Shown piece after piece: positions 29,112 through 37,772 of a DNA stretch of 64,000 nucleotides. A program made the position numbers and the translations under genes. Position 1 is the stretch's first letter, and each line of letters opens with the position of its first letter. The DNA lies in contig JAFWZV010000003.1 of NCBI GenBank assembly GCA_017517305.1, positions 83,465 through 147,464 of the forward strand, read 5' to 3'. This DNA comes from Lachnospiraceae bacterium (GTDB lineage Bacteria > Bacillota > Clostridia > Lachnospirales > Lachnospiraceae). The notes under the pieces were generated by a model. It was not told the DNA's origin and did not search any database. It worked only from the letters and a program-made list of their open reading frames with translations.

Positions 29112-29199
29112 GGAGATGTACTCAAGTGGCTGAAGAGGCGCCCCTGCTAAGGGTGTAGGTCGTTTGCGCGGCGCGAGGGTTCAAATCCCTCCATCTCCG
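29112..29199 (+). tRNA. tRNA-Ser (anticodon GCT)
   Basis: The 88-nt molecule has the long variable arm of class II tRNAs. Acceptor GGAGATG pairs with CATCTCC, loop CTGCTAA gives anticodon GCT, and the T-arm contains GGTTCAAATCC. No CCA is encoded. Confidence 0.95.
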
Positions 29200-29290
29200 T
29201 TACATAGAATATAGTGAAAATACTTGTTGACTTATTAACAGCTTTCACATATAATCTATTTTGCTGACTGCAAGTCAGTAGTATAAATAT

Positions 29291-29363
29291 TCCTCCTTAG
29301 CTCAGTCGGTAGAGCACCTGACTGTTAATCAGGGCGTCGTTGGTTCAAGTCCAACAGGGGGAG
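29291..29363 (+). tRNA. tRNA-Asn (anticodon GTT)
   Basis: The 73-nt cloverleaf has acceptor TCCTCCT/AGGGGGA (one T-G), loop CTGTTAA with anticodon GTT, and T-arm TTGGTTCAAGTCCAA. Confidence 0.95.
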
Positions 29364-29401
29364 CTTGCTTCTAATAATGAAGCTACATAAATTTTATATT
29401 A

Positions 29402-29472
29402 GGCGCGATCGCCAAGTGGTAAGGCCCCGGTCTGCAACACCGTTATCGCCGGTTCAAATCCGGCTCGCGCCT
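29402..29472 (+). tRNA. tRNA-Cys (anticodon GCA)
   Basis: The 71-nt cloverleaf has acceptor GGCGCGA/TCGCGCC, a short D-loop, loop CTGCAAC with anticodon GCA and discriminator T. It is the last tRNA of the operon. Confidence 0.95.
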
Positions 29473-29479
29473 CTTTAAG

Positions 29480-29511
29480 AACCTAGAACTTTGTTTCTAG
29501 GTTTTATTTTT
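29480..29511 (+). terminator. Terminator of the tRNA operon
   Basis: AACCTAGAA (29480-29488) pairs with TTCTAGGTT (29495-29503), followed by TTATTTTTT. Confidence 0.85.
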
Positions 29512-29616
29512 TATATTTTCTATAATATTTTTGCTTATTGTAGGAAATATGAACTTGTTTTTAATTTAAACTGTTGTACTATATTCTTTGTAAATAACAA
29601 AAGGAGAGTATGTAAT

Positions 29617-30507
29617 ATGAAGAAGAAAATTAGTATGTTGCTTATAGGTATGTGCTTAGCTGTTGGTTTAACAGCCTGTGGCAAGGAGGATGATAGTAAG
29701 AAAACCACTGAGACTAAACAGGAGCTTACTACAGAGGCTGAGGTAACCACTGAAAAAGTCACTGAGGCAGAGACTACAGAGGTTGTTGAGGATACAACTG
29801 AGGCTACTACAGAGGCTGTGGTGGAGGAGATAGTTGACGCAGTTCCAGAAGGACCTGCAGAGGCTAATTTTGGTCCTGATAATGTAGGCTTTTATATGCA
29901 GGGGGTAGAGTTCAAGCTTCCTATGGCCTATAGCGAATTCTATGAGAAGGTAACAGCTATGGGATGGATTATACCAGAGGATGGTGTGAGAAATAGTTAT
30001 AATGGAGATTATAAATTATCTGAGGTTGAATTTACTCGTGCCATAGAGGGTCAGGAAGAAGTTGAGTGGTTTGATATAGAGGTTATAAATAGTGCAGATA
30101 CAGCTGCAGAGGTTGATCTTGCAGACCCTAATATTCAGGTAGTTAATATTACAATTGGTATGTATGCAGGAAAGGTAGATATTTTTGATTCTTCTGCCGG
30201 TACGTATGTGCGTAATTTCCATACCGATTTTTATATCAATAAAGAGGTTGGACTTGGAAGAAATATTAGAAATGCATATGAAGCATGGGGTGGTTCAATG
30301 GTAGAGAATCACGGAAGATTTATATGGACAACCGGAAGTGAGCAGGATGCGGGTAATGGAATGGGCACAGACCCATATATAAGCTTATCAAGTGTACAGA
30401 GAAGAGAGGATACTACACTTTATTCAGAGCTTTATAACCATTATGGTGAGTGTGAGGATATAATAGACTTTATAAGCTTGCAGAATAATCCATTTGTAGA
30501 GAAGTAG
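29617..30507 (+). CDS. Lipoprotein with Thr/Glu-rich linker, function unknown
   Basis: The 296-residue precursor has a lipoprotein signal peptide (MKKKISMLLIGMCLAVGLTACG) with lipobox LTAC, so the mature protein should be lipid-anchored outside the membrane. About 50 residues of repeated TTE/TEA-type low-complexity linker follow, then a globular domain of about 200 residues. AAGGAG precedes ATG 29617; an open frame extending upstream to 29491 overlaps the tRNA terminator and is not coding. Function unknown. Confidence 0.85.
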   Translation: MKKKISMLLIGMCLAVGLTACGKEDDSKKTTETKQELTTEAEVTTEKVTEAETTEVVEDTTEATTEAVVEEIVDAVPEGPAEANFGPDNVGFYMQGVEFKLPMAYSEFYEKVTAMGWIIPEDGVRNSYNGDYKLSEVEFTRAIEGQEEVEWFDIEVINSADTAAEVDLADPNIQVVNITIGMYAGKVDIFDSSAGTYVRNFHTDFYINKEVGLGRNIRNAYEAWGGSMVENHGRFIWTTGSEQDAGNGMGTDPYISLSSVQRREDTTLYSELYNHYGECEDIIDFISLQNNPFVEK

Positions 30508-30520
30508 AATATAATTATTA

Positions 30521-30555
30521 AGAGCTTTGCTTAAATTAAGCAAAGCTCTTTTTTG
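30521..30555 (+). terminator. Terminator of the lipoprotein gene
   Basis: AGAGCTTTGCTTAA (30521-30534) pairs with TTAAGCAAAGCTCT (30536-30549), followed by TTTTTG. Confidence 0.85.
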
Positions 30556-30642
30556 AAATTATGGATACAACGTAGAAAAAATAGGTAGTTTATATTATGC
30601 TAAAAATCCGATGAATACCCGTTAATAATATTAAAATTAGAA

Positions 30643-30671
30643 TTGTAGATATGTAGTAAAATTGATATAAT
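30643..30671 (+). promoter_or_regulatory. Sigma-A promoter of maf and the AAA+ gene
   Basis: TTGTAG (30643-30648) and TATAAT (30666-30671) have a 17-base spacer, 51 bases before maf. Confidence 0.65.
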
Positions 30672-30722
30672 TAATATTGGATTAGTGTAATAAAAAATGA
30701 CTGTAAAATAATAGGAGTAGCT

Positions 30723-31325
30723 ATGAAAAATATTATTCTAGCATCCCAGTCTCCAAGACGTAAGGAGCTACTTGCTCAGGCAGGTTTTTCATTTGAGATA
30801 ATTACATCTGATGTGGAGGAGATAATTACTCATACCAAGCCATGGGAAATCGCAGAAAGCCTATCTAGTCAAAAGGCAGAGGATGTGTTTAATAAGGTTA
30901 TAGATAAATATGGAGAAGATAAGGCAGACAATTATCTGGTTATAGGTGCAGATACAATAGTTGCCATAGAGGATAGGATTCTTGGTAAGCCAAAGGATAG
31001 AGCTGATGCTTATGATATGATGAAGCTTCTGTCAGGGAAGACTCATCAGGTTTATACTGGGGTGACGGTTGTATCATCAGGTGACACCAAATCAAATATT
31101 CATACTTTTAATGAATGCACAGATGTTACATTTTATGAGATAACAGATGATGAAATTAATGAGTATCTAGATGCTAGTTTGGAGTGGTCAGACAAAGCTG
31201 GAGCATATGGCATTCAGGCTACTGTAGGAGCTAAGTTTGTTAAGGAAATAAAGGGTGATTATAACAATGTAGTAGGACTTCCTATTGCAAGACTGTATCA
31301 GGTACTTAAAGAGATAGAGAGGTAG
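30723..31325 (+). CDS. maf: Maf-like nucleoside triphosphate pyrophosphatase
   Basis: The 200-residue protein starts with the Maf motif ILASQSPRRKELL and has IGADTIV and KP.D...A..ML...G..H.V.TGV regions. Maf proteins hydrolyse dTTP/UTP or modified nucleotides to monophosphates and are linked to septum formation in Bacillus. It lies four bases before the AAA+ gene and shares its transcript. Confidence 0.95.
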   Translation: MKNIILASQSPRRKELLAQAGFSFEIITSDVEEIITHTKPWEIAESLSSQKAEDVFNKVIDKYGEDKADNYLVIGADTIVAIEDRILGKPKDRADAYDMMKLLSGKTHQVYTGVTVVSSGDTKSNIHTFNECTDVTFYEITDDEINEYLDASLEWSDKAGAYGIQATVGAKFVKEIKGDYNNVVGLPIARLYQVLKEIER

Positions 31326-31329
31326 TATT

Positions 31330-33042
31330 ATGGAGTGGGGTTTTAATGCAGTAAGAGTTAAGGAACAAAGTAAGAACTTGTTCCACCTTTGTATAAAAAG
31401 AGCGGAAAGCATAGGCTTACATGAGTACATAAAATCTGACGGAAAGGTTTCCTTAGGAGAGGCATATCGTATTGATATGAAGAATTTCCTTATCTACCTG
31501 GCTTATGCCGATGGCGGTGTAAATAAGGAGGAGGTTAAATACATTAATGAACTAATGGGACTTCAGATGTATCCGGATATCATATCAGATTATGCGGACA
31601 GATGGAATCTAAAGGAGATAAGCTTCTTAGATAGACCACCTTTGTCACTAGAGCCCTTTGTAAGATCAAATGTTGGACCTGAGACAGGGGAGATAAGTGA
31701 TTCCTATTATGATTTGGTGGATCTTTATGTAACTACATTTAATTATATTGGCAATGATTTTATAGCCTGTAATAAGGAGATTAGTCAGGGAGAGATAGAT
31801 GCACTTTCTTCCTATACTATGATGCTGGCAGATTACATAGATGAATACCAAGGTAAGATAAAGGAGTTTAAGCCTACTATAGCCTACAAGCCTGGTAGTA
31901 AGATTACTCAGGAGGAGAAGCCTGATTATGTGTCCTTTGACGCTGAGGATCTTTATAACGGTGGAGATGACAGAGTACTAAATACAGGAAGAAGTGCCAG
32001 ATATTCCTTAAGACAGGACAATGATGTTTTAGGTACAGATAGAGTTGTAAATAATAGTGAAAATGTATCTAGAGATATTTCTACACATGATAACTTTAAG
32101 TTCTCTACAGAGGATGACAAGAGATATGAAAAGTCCATGAAGGAGGATAAAAAATTCAGAGTGGAAAATGGTACTGATGATGTGCCAGAGCAAAACACAG
32201 CAGATGTTTTATCCAACCAGGACAGTATGGAAAAGCTTATGCAGCAGCTTAATGATTTAACTGGTATGGAAAGCGTGAAGAAAGAGGTTAATAATCTTAT
32301 TAACCTACTTAAGATATGTCAGATTCGTAAGGCTAAGGGACTTCAGGTTCCTCCTACCAACAATCATCTGGTATTTTTAGGTAATCCGGGTACAGGTAAG
32401 ACAACTGTGGCCAGAATACTGTCTCAGATATATCATGGATTGGGAATACTTTCTAAGGGTCACTTGGTTGAGGTAGATAGATCAGGTCTTGTAGCCGGCT
32501 ATATGGGTCAGACTGCGGAGAAGGTTACTGAAGTAATTGAGAAGGCAAAGGGAGGAATCCTATTCATAGATGAGGCCTATGCACTTTCCTCAGGAAAGCA
32601 GGAGGGAGATTTTGGTCAGGAGGCTATAGATATCCTTAACAAGGCTATGGAGGATAACAGAGATGACCTTATTGTTATTGCTGCAGGATATCACAATGAG
32701 ATGCAGGATTTCCTTGATGCAAACCCAGGTCTTCGTTCACGTTTTAATAGAACTATAGAGTTTCCTAACTATAGTGCGGATGATTTAATTGAGATTATGA
32801 GTAACAGGGCTAAGAAGCTTGATTATAATATTGAGCCTGAGACTTTAGAGTATATTAGAGCTAAATTCAGACAGTTTCTTATGGTTCCACCTAAGAACTT
32901 TGGTAATGCCCGTTCAGTGAGAAATTATTTGGATAATGCTATAAGTAACCAGGCTAACAGATTGGTTACAAATCCAAGTCTTGACTTAGATGAGCTTACC
33001 ACTATTACTATAGAGGATGTGGCGAATCTTACCTTATCATAA
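31330..33042 (+). CDS. AAA+ ATPase of the CbxX/CfxQ (SpoVK-like) group with TerB-like N-terminal region
   Basis: The 570-residue protein has an acidic helical N-terminal part (residues 1-150; motif FLIYLAYADGGVNKEEVKYI resembles TerB-like domains), a low-complexity linker (about 200-300), and a C-terminal AAA+ domain: GMESVKKEV, Walker A GNPGTGKT at about 351-358, Walker B ILFIDEAYAL with D414/E415, and arginine-finger region PGLRSRFNR. Members of this group remodel proteins (RuBisCO activase CbbX, SpoVK). The target is unknown. It follows maf by four bases. Confidence 0.88.
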   Translation: MEWGFNAVRVKEQSKNLFHLCIKRAESIGLHEYIKSDGKVSLGEAYRIDMKNFLIYLAYADGGVNKEEVKYINELMGLQMYPDIISDYADRWNLKEISFLDRPPLSLEPFVRSNVGPETGEISDSYYDLVDLYVTTFNYIGNDFIACNKEISQGEIDALSSYTMMLADYIDEYQGKIKEFKPTIAYKPGSKITQEEKPDYVSFDAEDLYNGGDDRVLNTGRSARYSLRQDNDVLGTDRVVNNSENVSRDISTHDNFKFSTEDDKRYEKSMKEDKKFRVENGTDDVPEQNTADVLSNQDSMEKLMQQLNDLTGMESVKKEVNNLINLLKICQIRKAKGLQVPPTNNHLVFLGNPGTGKTTVARILSQIYHGLGILSKGHLVEVDRSGLVAGYMGQTAEKVTEVIEKAKGGILFIDEAYALSSGKQEGDFGQEAIDILNKAMEDNRDDLIVIAAGYHNEMQDFLDANPGLRSRFNRTIEFPNYSADDLIEIMSNRAKKLDYNIEPETLEYIRAKFRQFLMVPPKNFGNARSVRNYLDNAISNQANRLVTNPSLDLDELTTITIEDVANLTLS

Positions 33043-33125
33043 TGTATGAAGAATATAGAGGTTTAATTAAATAAAAAATTTAATACATAATGTGTATTTA
33101 TATTATTTAGATGATATTAGGTTAA

Positions 33126-34646
33126 ATGGTTTGTATGAGAAAATATATATGTGAAGGCTTGGCCAAGTATCTTGCCAAGGAATATAAGCCATGGCACATG
33201 CCTGGCCATAAAAGAAATAATTTTATAGAAGATGTAGAAGAAGAGGCTGACATAGATATGGCAGCCTTTTCGACATTGGACCAGAAGGATATGGAATGGG
33301 CACTTAATATTGATACTATTCTTGGTCTTGCTGCTTCTATAGATGTGACAGAGGTGCCAGGCACAGATGATTTGCATCATCCTGAGGATATGATACTAAA
33401 ATCCCAGCAACAACTTTCAGAAATTTATGGCTCTTATGCCAGCTACTATATGGTAAATGGCTCTACAGGCGGAATTTTAGCTGCTATAGGAGCGGTTGCT
33501 GATACAAAGAAAGGAAGTCTCCCAGGGAGTGAAAAAACAGCTCAGATTATTATTGCAAGAAATTGTCACAAGTCAGTGTATAATGCATGTCAGTTATTTG
33601 GCCTAGAACAGATATATATTGAGCCAGAGTATATTTCTCTTAAAGCACCAGCTAGCTGTGATGAAATTAAGGGACATAAAGCAAGTGGAGAATTAAGCTC
33701 CCATATCTACGGAGCCATAGACCCAGAGGAGATAAAGCAATTAGTAGAGAATAATCCCAATGTGGTAGCAGTGGTTATAACCAGCCCAACCTACGAGGGA
33801 GTAATATCAGATGTTGCAGGAATTAAGAGGGCACTTGAGCCATACAAAATTCCTCTTATAGTAGATGAGGCACATGGAGCACATTTGCCATTTATAGAGG
33901 ATTTGCCACCGTCAGCAGTAACCCTAAAGGCTGATATAGTGGTTCAAAGTCTCCACAAGACTTTGCCTTCACTTACTCAGACAGCAATAATTCATGTTAA
34001 CAATGAAGGTCTTAATGCTAAGGTCAAAAAATATATTTCAATATTTATGAGTTCATCACCTTCCTATATTATGCTTTGTTCTATGGAGCAGGCGGTGGTT
34101 GATGCTTGGAATAGAAAGAAAGATTTGCAAAGCTTCAATGAATATCTAAAAAATCTTTATGCTTTTAGAAATAGTTTGAAGGATTTAAAGAATATAAGGC
34201 TATTAGGAAAAGCAGATAATTATTTTGCCTATGATGAAAGTAGAATAGTGCTATACGGAGATATAACAGGAGAGGCACTGGCAACAAAGCTTAGAAATAT
34301 GGGCAATATTGAGATAGAAATGAGCGGTATTAATTATGTGGTTTTAATTTCCACCTATGCTGATAGGTTAGAAGCTTTTAAACATTTGGAAAAAACTATA
34401 AAGTTGGTGGATGAGCAACTTTGTATTGCGTCTTCTACCCAGACTTCATTAAATATAGAAGAGATTAAAAAGAGAGAGTTTAAAATAGAAGAATTAGATA
34501 AGCTTGTGGGAACATTGTCCCAAGATAATATTTATGTATATCCACCTGGAAGCTATATTGTGGCAGCAGGTGAATATATTTCACAGGAGGCAGTGGACAA
34601 GATAGGGGAGCTTATGGCTTCAGGGAAAAGGATAATAGGACTATAA
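33126..34646 (+). CDS. Orn/Lys/Arg decarboxylase-family PLP enzyme
   Basis: The 506-residue protein is a fold type I PLP enzyme of the small (YaaO/SpeA-like) Orn/Lys/Arg decarboxylase group, with MPGHKRN near the start, STGG at about 115-118, DEAHGAH and the PLP lysine in SLHKTLPSLTQ (about K278). Likely products are cadaverine, agmatine or putrescine; substrate is not decidable. The start could be 33126 or 33135; neither has a strong ribosome site. The next gene follows after 10 bases. Confidence 0.9.
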   Translation: MVCMRKYICEGLAKYLAKEYKPWHMPGHKRNNFIEDVEEEADIDMAAFSTLDQKDMEWALNIDTILGLAASIDVTEVPGTDDLHHPEDMILKSQQQLSEIYGSYASYYMVNGSTGGILAAIGAVADTKKGSLPGSEKTAQIIIARNCHKSVYNACQLFGLEQIYIEPEYISLKAPASCDEIKGHKASGELSSHIYGAIDPEEIKQLVENNPNVVAVVITSPTYEGVISDVAGIKRALEPYKIPLIVDEAHGAHLPFIEDLPPSAVTLKADIVVQSLHKTLPSLTQTAIIHVNNEGLNAKVKKYISIFMSSSPSYIMLCSMEQAVVDAWNRKKDLQSFNEYLKNLYAFRNSLKDLKNIRLLGKADNYFAYDESRIVLYGDITGEALATKLRNMGNIEIEMSGINYVVLISTYADRLEAFKHLEKTIKLVDEQLCIASSTQTSLNIEEIKKREFKIEELDKLVGTLSQDNIYVYPPGSYIVAAGEYISQEAVDKIGELMASGKRIIGL

Positions 34647-34656
34647 GGAGAACAAG

Positions 34657-35748
34657 GTGCAAGGCTATAGAATGTTTAAACAATTAAATAGTGTAGAGGA
34701 TTTAGAGTTATCCTTCTATGAGGAGGTTTCCCAGATACCTGAGAATGAGGGAGATTTAGAAACCACCGTAAGCTATGTAAAGGATACTAGAGATGGAAAG
34801 CTTTATATTAAGAAGGAAATATTAAATGGTGACAAAGCTGTATATGAGGAGCTGCTTAGATATGAGGAAAAGAATGGCAAAAAGCTAGCCGGAGTACCTA
34901 AGCTATTTACCATTACAGATGATGGAAACAGAGTTTACACTATAGAGGAATTTATAAATTGTCCAACCCTACATAGTGTAATGGAGTCTCAATCTGTTAC
35001 TGCTGAGGAGCTTACACTTATATTTAGAGAGGTGTGTATAGTATTAGAGAGACTTCACAAGTCTGCTAAGCCTATAGCTCATGGTGAGGTTTCCGCCAGA
35101 AATATATTGGTGGATATGGATGCAGTAAGAGGTATAACTAAGAATCAGAAGGTTTACCTGGTGGATTTTAACAGGGGAACTAAGCAACATCTTAGAATAG
35201 ATATAAGTCAGGATATGAAGGATTGCTGCAAAACCTTGAGACAGTGTATGGATACCTTGGTGTTAAAAAGTATAACAGAGTTTGATGGACCACTTTGGGA
35301 AGGACTTAAGGATATTGCTGAGAATGGTCCCGTAAAATTCACCACAGACCGTCAGATGATATCTGGTCTAGGAATGCTTATAGGCAAACGTGCTCCGAGA
35401 AGGGAAAAGTCAAATAAAAAAAGCTACGCATTACCAGGCTTTAGAACTAAGAAGCTATGGAAGATGCTTATAGCTTCATTTGCATATATATTTATGGTGT
35501 TAATTGCCATTAATGTGGATATGGATTATGAAGGAATATGGAATGTGTATGAGAGACTTTGTGCTTTTGGTTTGATGTTTTCATATCCAGCATGGTTTTG
35601 CAATTATATGGGGGTTAGAGATAAGTACAGTTGGTTAAATGGAAAGAGCGTGGTTAAGAAGCTTATAGGACATTTTATAGCGGTGGTTGCAATATTTGGT
35701 TTCTGGATGATGATGATAATAGGACCGGATTTACTTAATATATTTTAG
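34657..35748 (+). CDS. Kinase-fold membrane protein with altered catalytic motifs
   Basis: The 363-residue protein has a eukaryotic-like kinase N-terminal lobe with a candidate beta-3 lysine (KLYIKKEI, K52/K53), then AHGEVSARNILVD where HRDxxxxN would be expected (HGE with N149 kept), and VDFNRG instead of DFG. Two or three hydrophobic helices (about 272-365) end the protein. It may be a pseudokinase or an atypical phosphotransferase. GTG 34657 is used because GGAG lies six bases before it; ATG 34672 is an alternative. It is coupled to the decarboxylase-like gene. Confidence 0.75.
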   Translation: MQGYRMFKQLNSVEDLELSFYEEVSQIPENEGDLETTVSYVKDTRDGKLYIKKEILNGDKAVYEELLRYEEKNGKKLAGVPKLFTITDDGNRVYTIEEFINCPTLHSVMESQSVTAEELTLIFREVCIVLERLHKSAKPIAHGEVSARNILVDMDAVRGITKNQKVYLVDFNRGTKQHLRIDISQDMKDCCKTLRQCMDTLVLKSITEFDGPLWEGLKDIAENGPVKFTTDRQMISGLGMLIGKRAPRREKSNKKSYALPGFRTKKLWKMLIASFAYIFMVLIAINVDMDYEGIWNVYERLCAFGLMFSYPAWFCNYMGVRDKYSWLNGKSVVKKLIGHFIAVVAIFGFWMMMIIGPDLLNIF

Positions 35749-35770
35749 ACTCGGAAGTGGAAATAGTAAA

Positions 35771-35806
35771 AACCATTTCATCCGTGTGGGTGAGATGGTT
35801 TTTTTG
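35771..35806 (+). terminator. Terminator of the decarboxylase/kinase-like operon
   Basis: AACCATTTCA (35771-35780) pairs with TGAGATGGTT (35791-35800), one G-T, followed by a T run. Confidence 0.8.
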
Positions 35807-35847
35807 ATTGGTATCTCCAAGCTGTGGGATATGTCAAAAGGCAAACT

Positions 35848-35970
35848 ATGAATAAGGTCCTTTCTAGAAATCACTTCCGTAACTTTTGCGGAGGTGTTTT
35901 TGTTTTGGTCTATACTGCAGATGTAGCTGAGGGGAGAAATTTATCAAAATCTATTAGAAAAGGAGAATAG
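35848..35970 (+). CDS. Possible 40-residue leader ORF before clpP
   Basis: An ATG at 35848 with AAAAGG upstream opens a 40-codon frame (MNKVLSRNHFRNFCGG..., ending RKGE) whose stop at 35968-35970 lies within the clpP ribosome-site region. It spans the hairpin and promoter-like module shared with 40876-40944, where the corresponding frame has no start codon. Differences between the two copies are not concentrated at third codon positions, so this may be a chance frame. Confidence 0.25.
   Translation: MNKVLSRNHFRNFCGGVFVLVYTADVAEGRNLSKSIRKGE
35871..35939 (+). promoter_or_regulatory. Hairpin-plus-promoter module, copy A
   Basis: A stem CACTTCCG/CGGAGGTG (35872-35896) with T-run is followed by TCTATACTGCAGATG and TGAGG. 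The same 69-base arrangement recurs at 40876-40944 with compensating stem changes. TATACT could be a -10 element, but no good -35 is seen. It precedes clpP. Confidence 0.5.
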
Positions 35971-35975
35971 GAATT

Positions 35976-36590
35976 ATGACTAGATATGCTAAGGAAACTG
36001 CAAAAGGAATTGAAATACTAGCATTAGAGGAGGTGCTTTATTCAAGTAGGGAGATTTTTCTTACAGAGGAGGTAAATACAGATACATCAGTTCAGTTGAT
36101 TAAAGAGCTGATGGTGCTAGAGAAGCTTGACCCTACCAAGGAGGTGACACTTTACATTAATTCACCTGGTGGAGAGGTTATCAGTGGAATGGCGGTGTAT
36201 GACTACATTCAGATGATGAAGGCTCCAGTTAAGACTGTTTGTATTGGAACAGCAGCCAGTATGGGGGCTATGCTTTTCTTGGCTGGTGATAAGCGGGAAA
36301 TGCTTCCACACACCAGACTTATGATTCACGATCCTGCCTTTGGAGGTGGAAATATGGCGGGTAAGAAGCCACATGAGTTGCAGCAGTATGTAGATAAGCT
36401 TAAGCAAACTCAGGATATAATAGTAGATATTATTGCTCAGAAGACAGGTAAGTCTAAGGAAGAGGTTCGTGATACTACTAAAGAGGATGCATATTTTAAT
36501 GTGGCTGAGGCTATGGAGTATGGGCTTGCTACAGGTATTTACAATAAGCTTAATGATACCTTGGGTAACGAGAATTTGGTGTTGTTATAA
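35976..36590 (+). CDS. ClpP-family serine protease paralogue
   Basis: The 204-residue protein is a full ClpP: catalytic serine S95 in GTAASMGAML, histidine H118 in RLMIHDP, and aspartate D171 in KEDAYFNVAEAMEYGL. ClpP forms tetradecameric chambers fed by Clp ATPases. Here it heads an island of unrecognised genes and has no adjacent clpX or tig, so it is probably a specialised second copy. AAAAGGAG precedes the ATG. The main clpP of the genome is not in this window, so paralogue status is inferred. Confidence 0.88.
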   Translation: MTRYAKETAKGIEILALEEVLYSSREIFLTEEVNTDTSVQLIKELMVLEKLDPTKEVTLYINSPGGEVISGMAVYDYIQMMKAPVKTVCIGTAASMGAMLFLAGDKREMLPHTRLMIHDPAFGGGNMAGKKPHELQQYVDKLKQTQDIIVDIIAQKTGKSKEEVRDTTKEDAYFNVAEAMEYGLATGIYNKLNDTLGNENLVLL

Positions 36591-36758
36591 AAAAGAGTTG
36601 AGGTTTAATAAAGTGCTGGGTATAATTTGATTATGGATAAATTCTGTGGAAATTACGGAAAAAAGTTATTGGTGATTTAGTATATGAACAAGCAAGGTAA
36701 TGTGTGGGTGGTACTGCACATTTCCTTGCAAAATTAATAATAATTTGGAGGTAGAACT
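36591..36758 (+). other. Intergenic region after clpP, with hairpin
   Basis: An imperfect hairpin GCAAGGTAATGTG / CACATTTCCTTGC lies at about 36693-36740. It may be a terminator or attenuator between clpP and the following gene. Confidence 0.45.
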
Positions 36759-37757
36759 ATGAGAGAAGAAATTTTGGAGAACAAGGCAGATTTGGAGCTT
36801 AAGCTTAGAGGTCTTATGGATCATTTTACAGGATTAGATACCTTTGTGAGTGAGTATGTATGTGATGAGGAGGGAAAGTTGTCCGAGGATAAGGTGGACG
36901 AACTTATCAGTGAGCTAATAGGGATAATGTACAACCACTGGTACTATCAATTTAATAATGGAATGTCTGGAGCTAAAAAGGTGTGCTTAGAGCAGTTTTT
37001 GTATCTGGCTATTATGTCCCATAGATATGGAGATAATGTGAGAACCTTTAGAAATATTTTATCTCTGCTAGATGATGATAATTATTCTAATTTATTTGAA
37101 CTTTATGAGGATGAGATAAATGAGCATAGAAGCTGTCCTAGAGGCTTCTTTGGGAAGCTACATGAAAATTATGTGGAGCTTTCAGGACATACCATTCTAG
37201 AGGATATGGAGGAGGCCGACAAGGCTATTATAGATGGGGAGCTTGATGCAAAAAGGACATCTCAGAAGTATAGACAGCAGCAGGAGTCTATATGTGCAGA
37301 GTATGAGGACAAAGGTATAGAACCTGTATATCATAGAGAGGCTACCTATGAAGAGATGATAGGCTACCAGGAAAGTGTGCCAGATGACTATATAGAAGAA
37401 ATAAATCCTGAAACAGGGGAATTAAGCTATGTGCCTGTATGGAATAAGTTATCACCTACATTTATGGATAGAGCACTAAAACGACTTGATGAAGAATATG
37501 TGGCTGAGGTTAAGGAAAAAGAGGCTTTAGCCCTGGCTCAGTGGAGGGAGAGTATCAAGGATCCAGCCAGATTCCTTCAGGCGTGTAGAGATTTTAGGAA
37601 GCTTTACTTTGTGGTAGGAATTAACAGGAAGGAGCTTGAGGAGACCTTCGTTCGCTTTCTTAACAAGCAGGGCAAGGGAAAGCTTGATAATACAGATAAG
37701 GTTAATGAGCTTTATGTAACTCTTGCCAGAGCAAAGAAAATATCTGACCGTGCGTAG
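36759..37757 (+). CDS. Island protein of unknown function, 332 residues
   Basis: A soluble, acidic, mainly helical protein with no signal peptide or membrane helix. The start has GGAGG at good distance. Tyr/Glu-rich stretches and a central segment around TYEEMIGYQESVPDDYIEEINPE are visible, but no known motif. The next gene begins 15 bases after its stop, so the two are probably cotranslated and may act together. Not recognised. Confidence 0.75.
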   Translation: MREEILENKADLELKLRGLMDHFTGLDTFVSEYVCDEEGKLSEDKVDELISELIGIMYNHWYYQFNNGMSGAKKVCLEQFLYLAIMSHRYGDNVRTFRNILSLLDDDNYSNLFELYEDEINEHRSCPRGFFGKLHENYVELSGHTILEDMEEADKAIIDGELDAKRTSQKYRQQQESICAEYEDKGIEPVYHREATYEEMIGYQESVPDDYIEEINPETGELSYVPVWNKLSPTFMDRALKRLDEEYVAEVKEKEALALAQWRESIKDPARFLQACRDFRKLYFVVGINRKELEETFVRFLNKQGKGKLDNTDKVNELYVTLARAKKISDRA

Positions 37758-37772
37758 AGCGGGGGTGATAGT

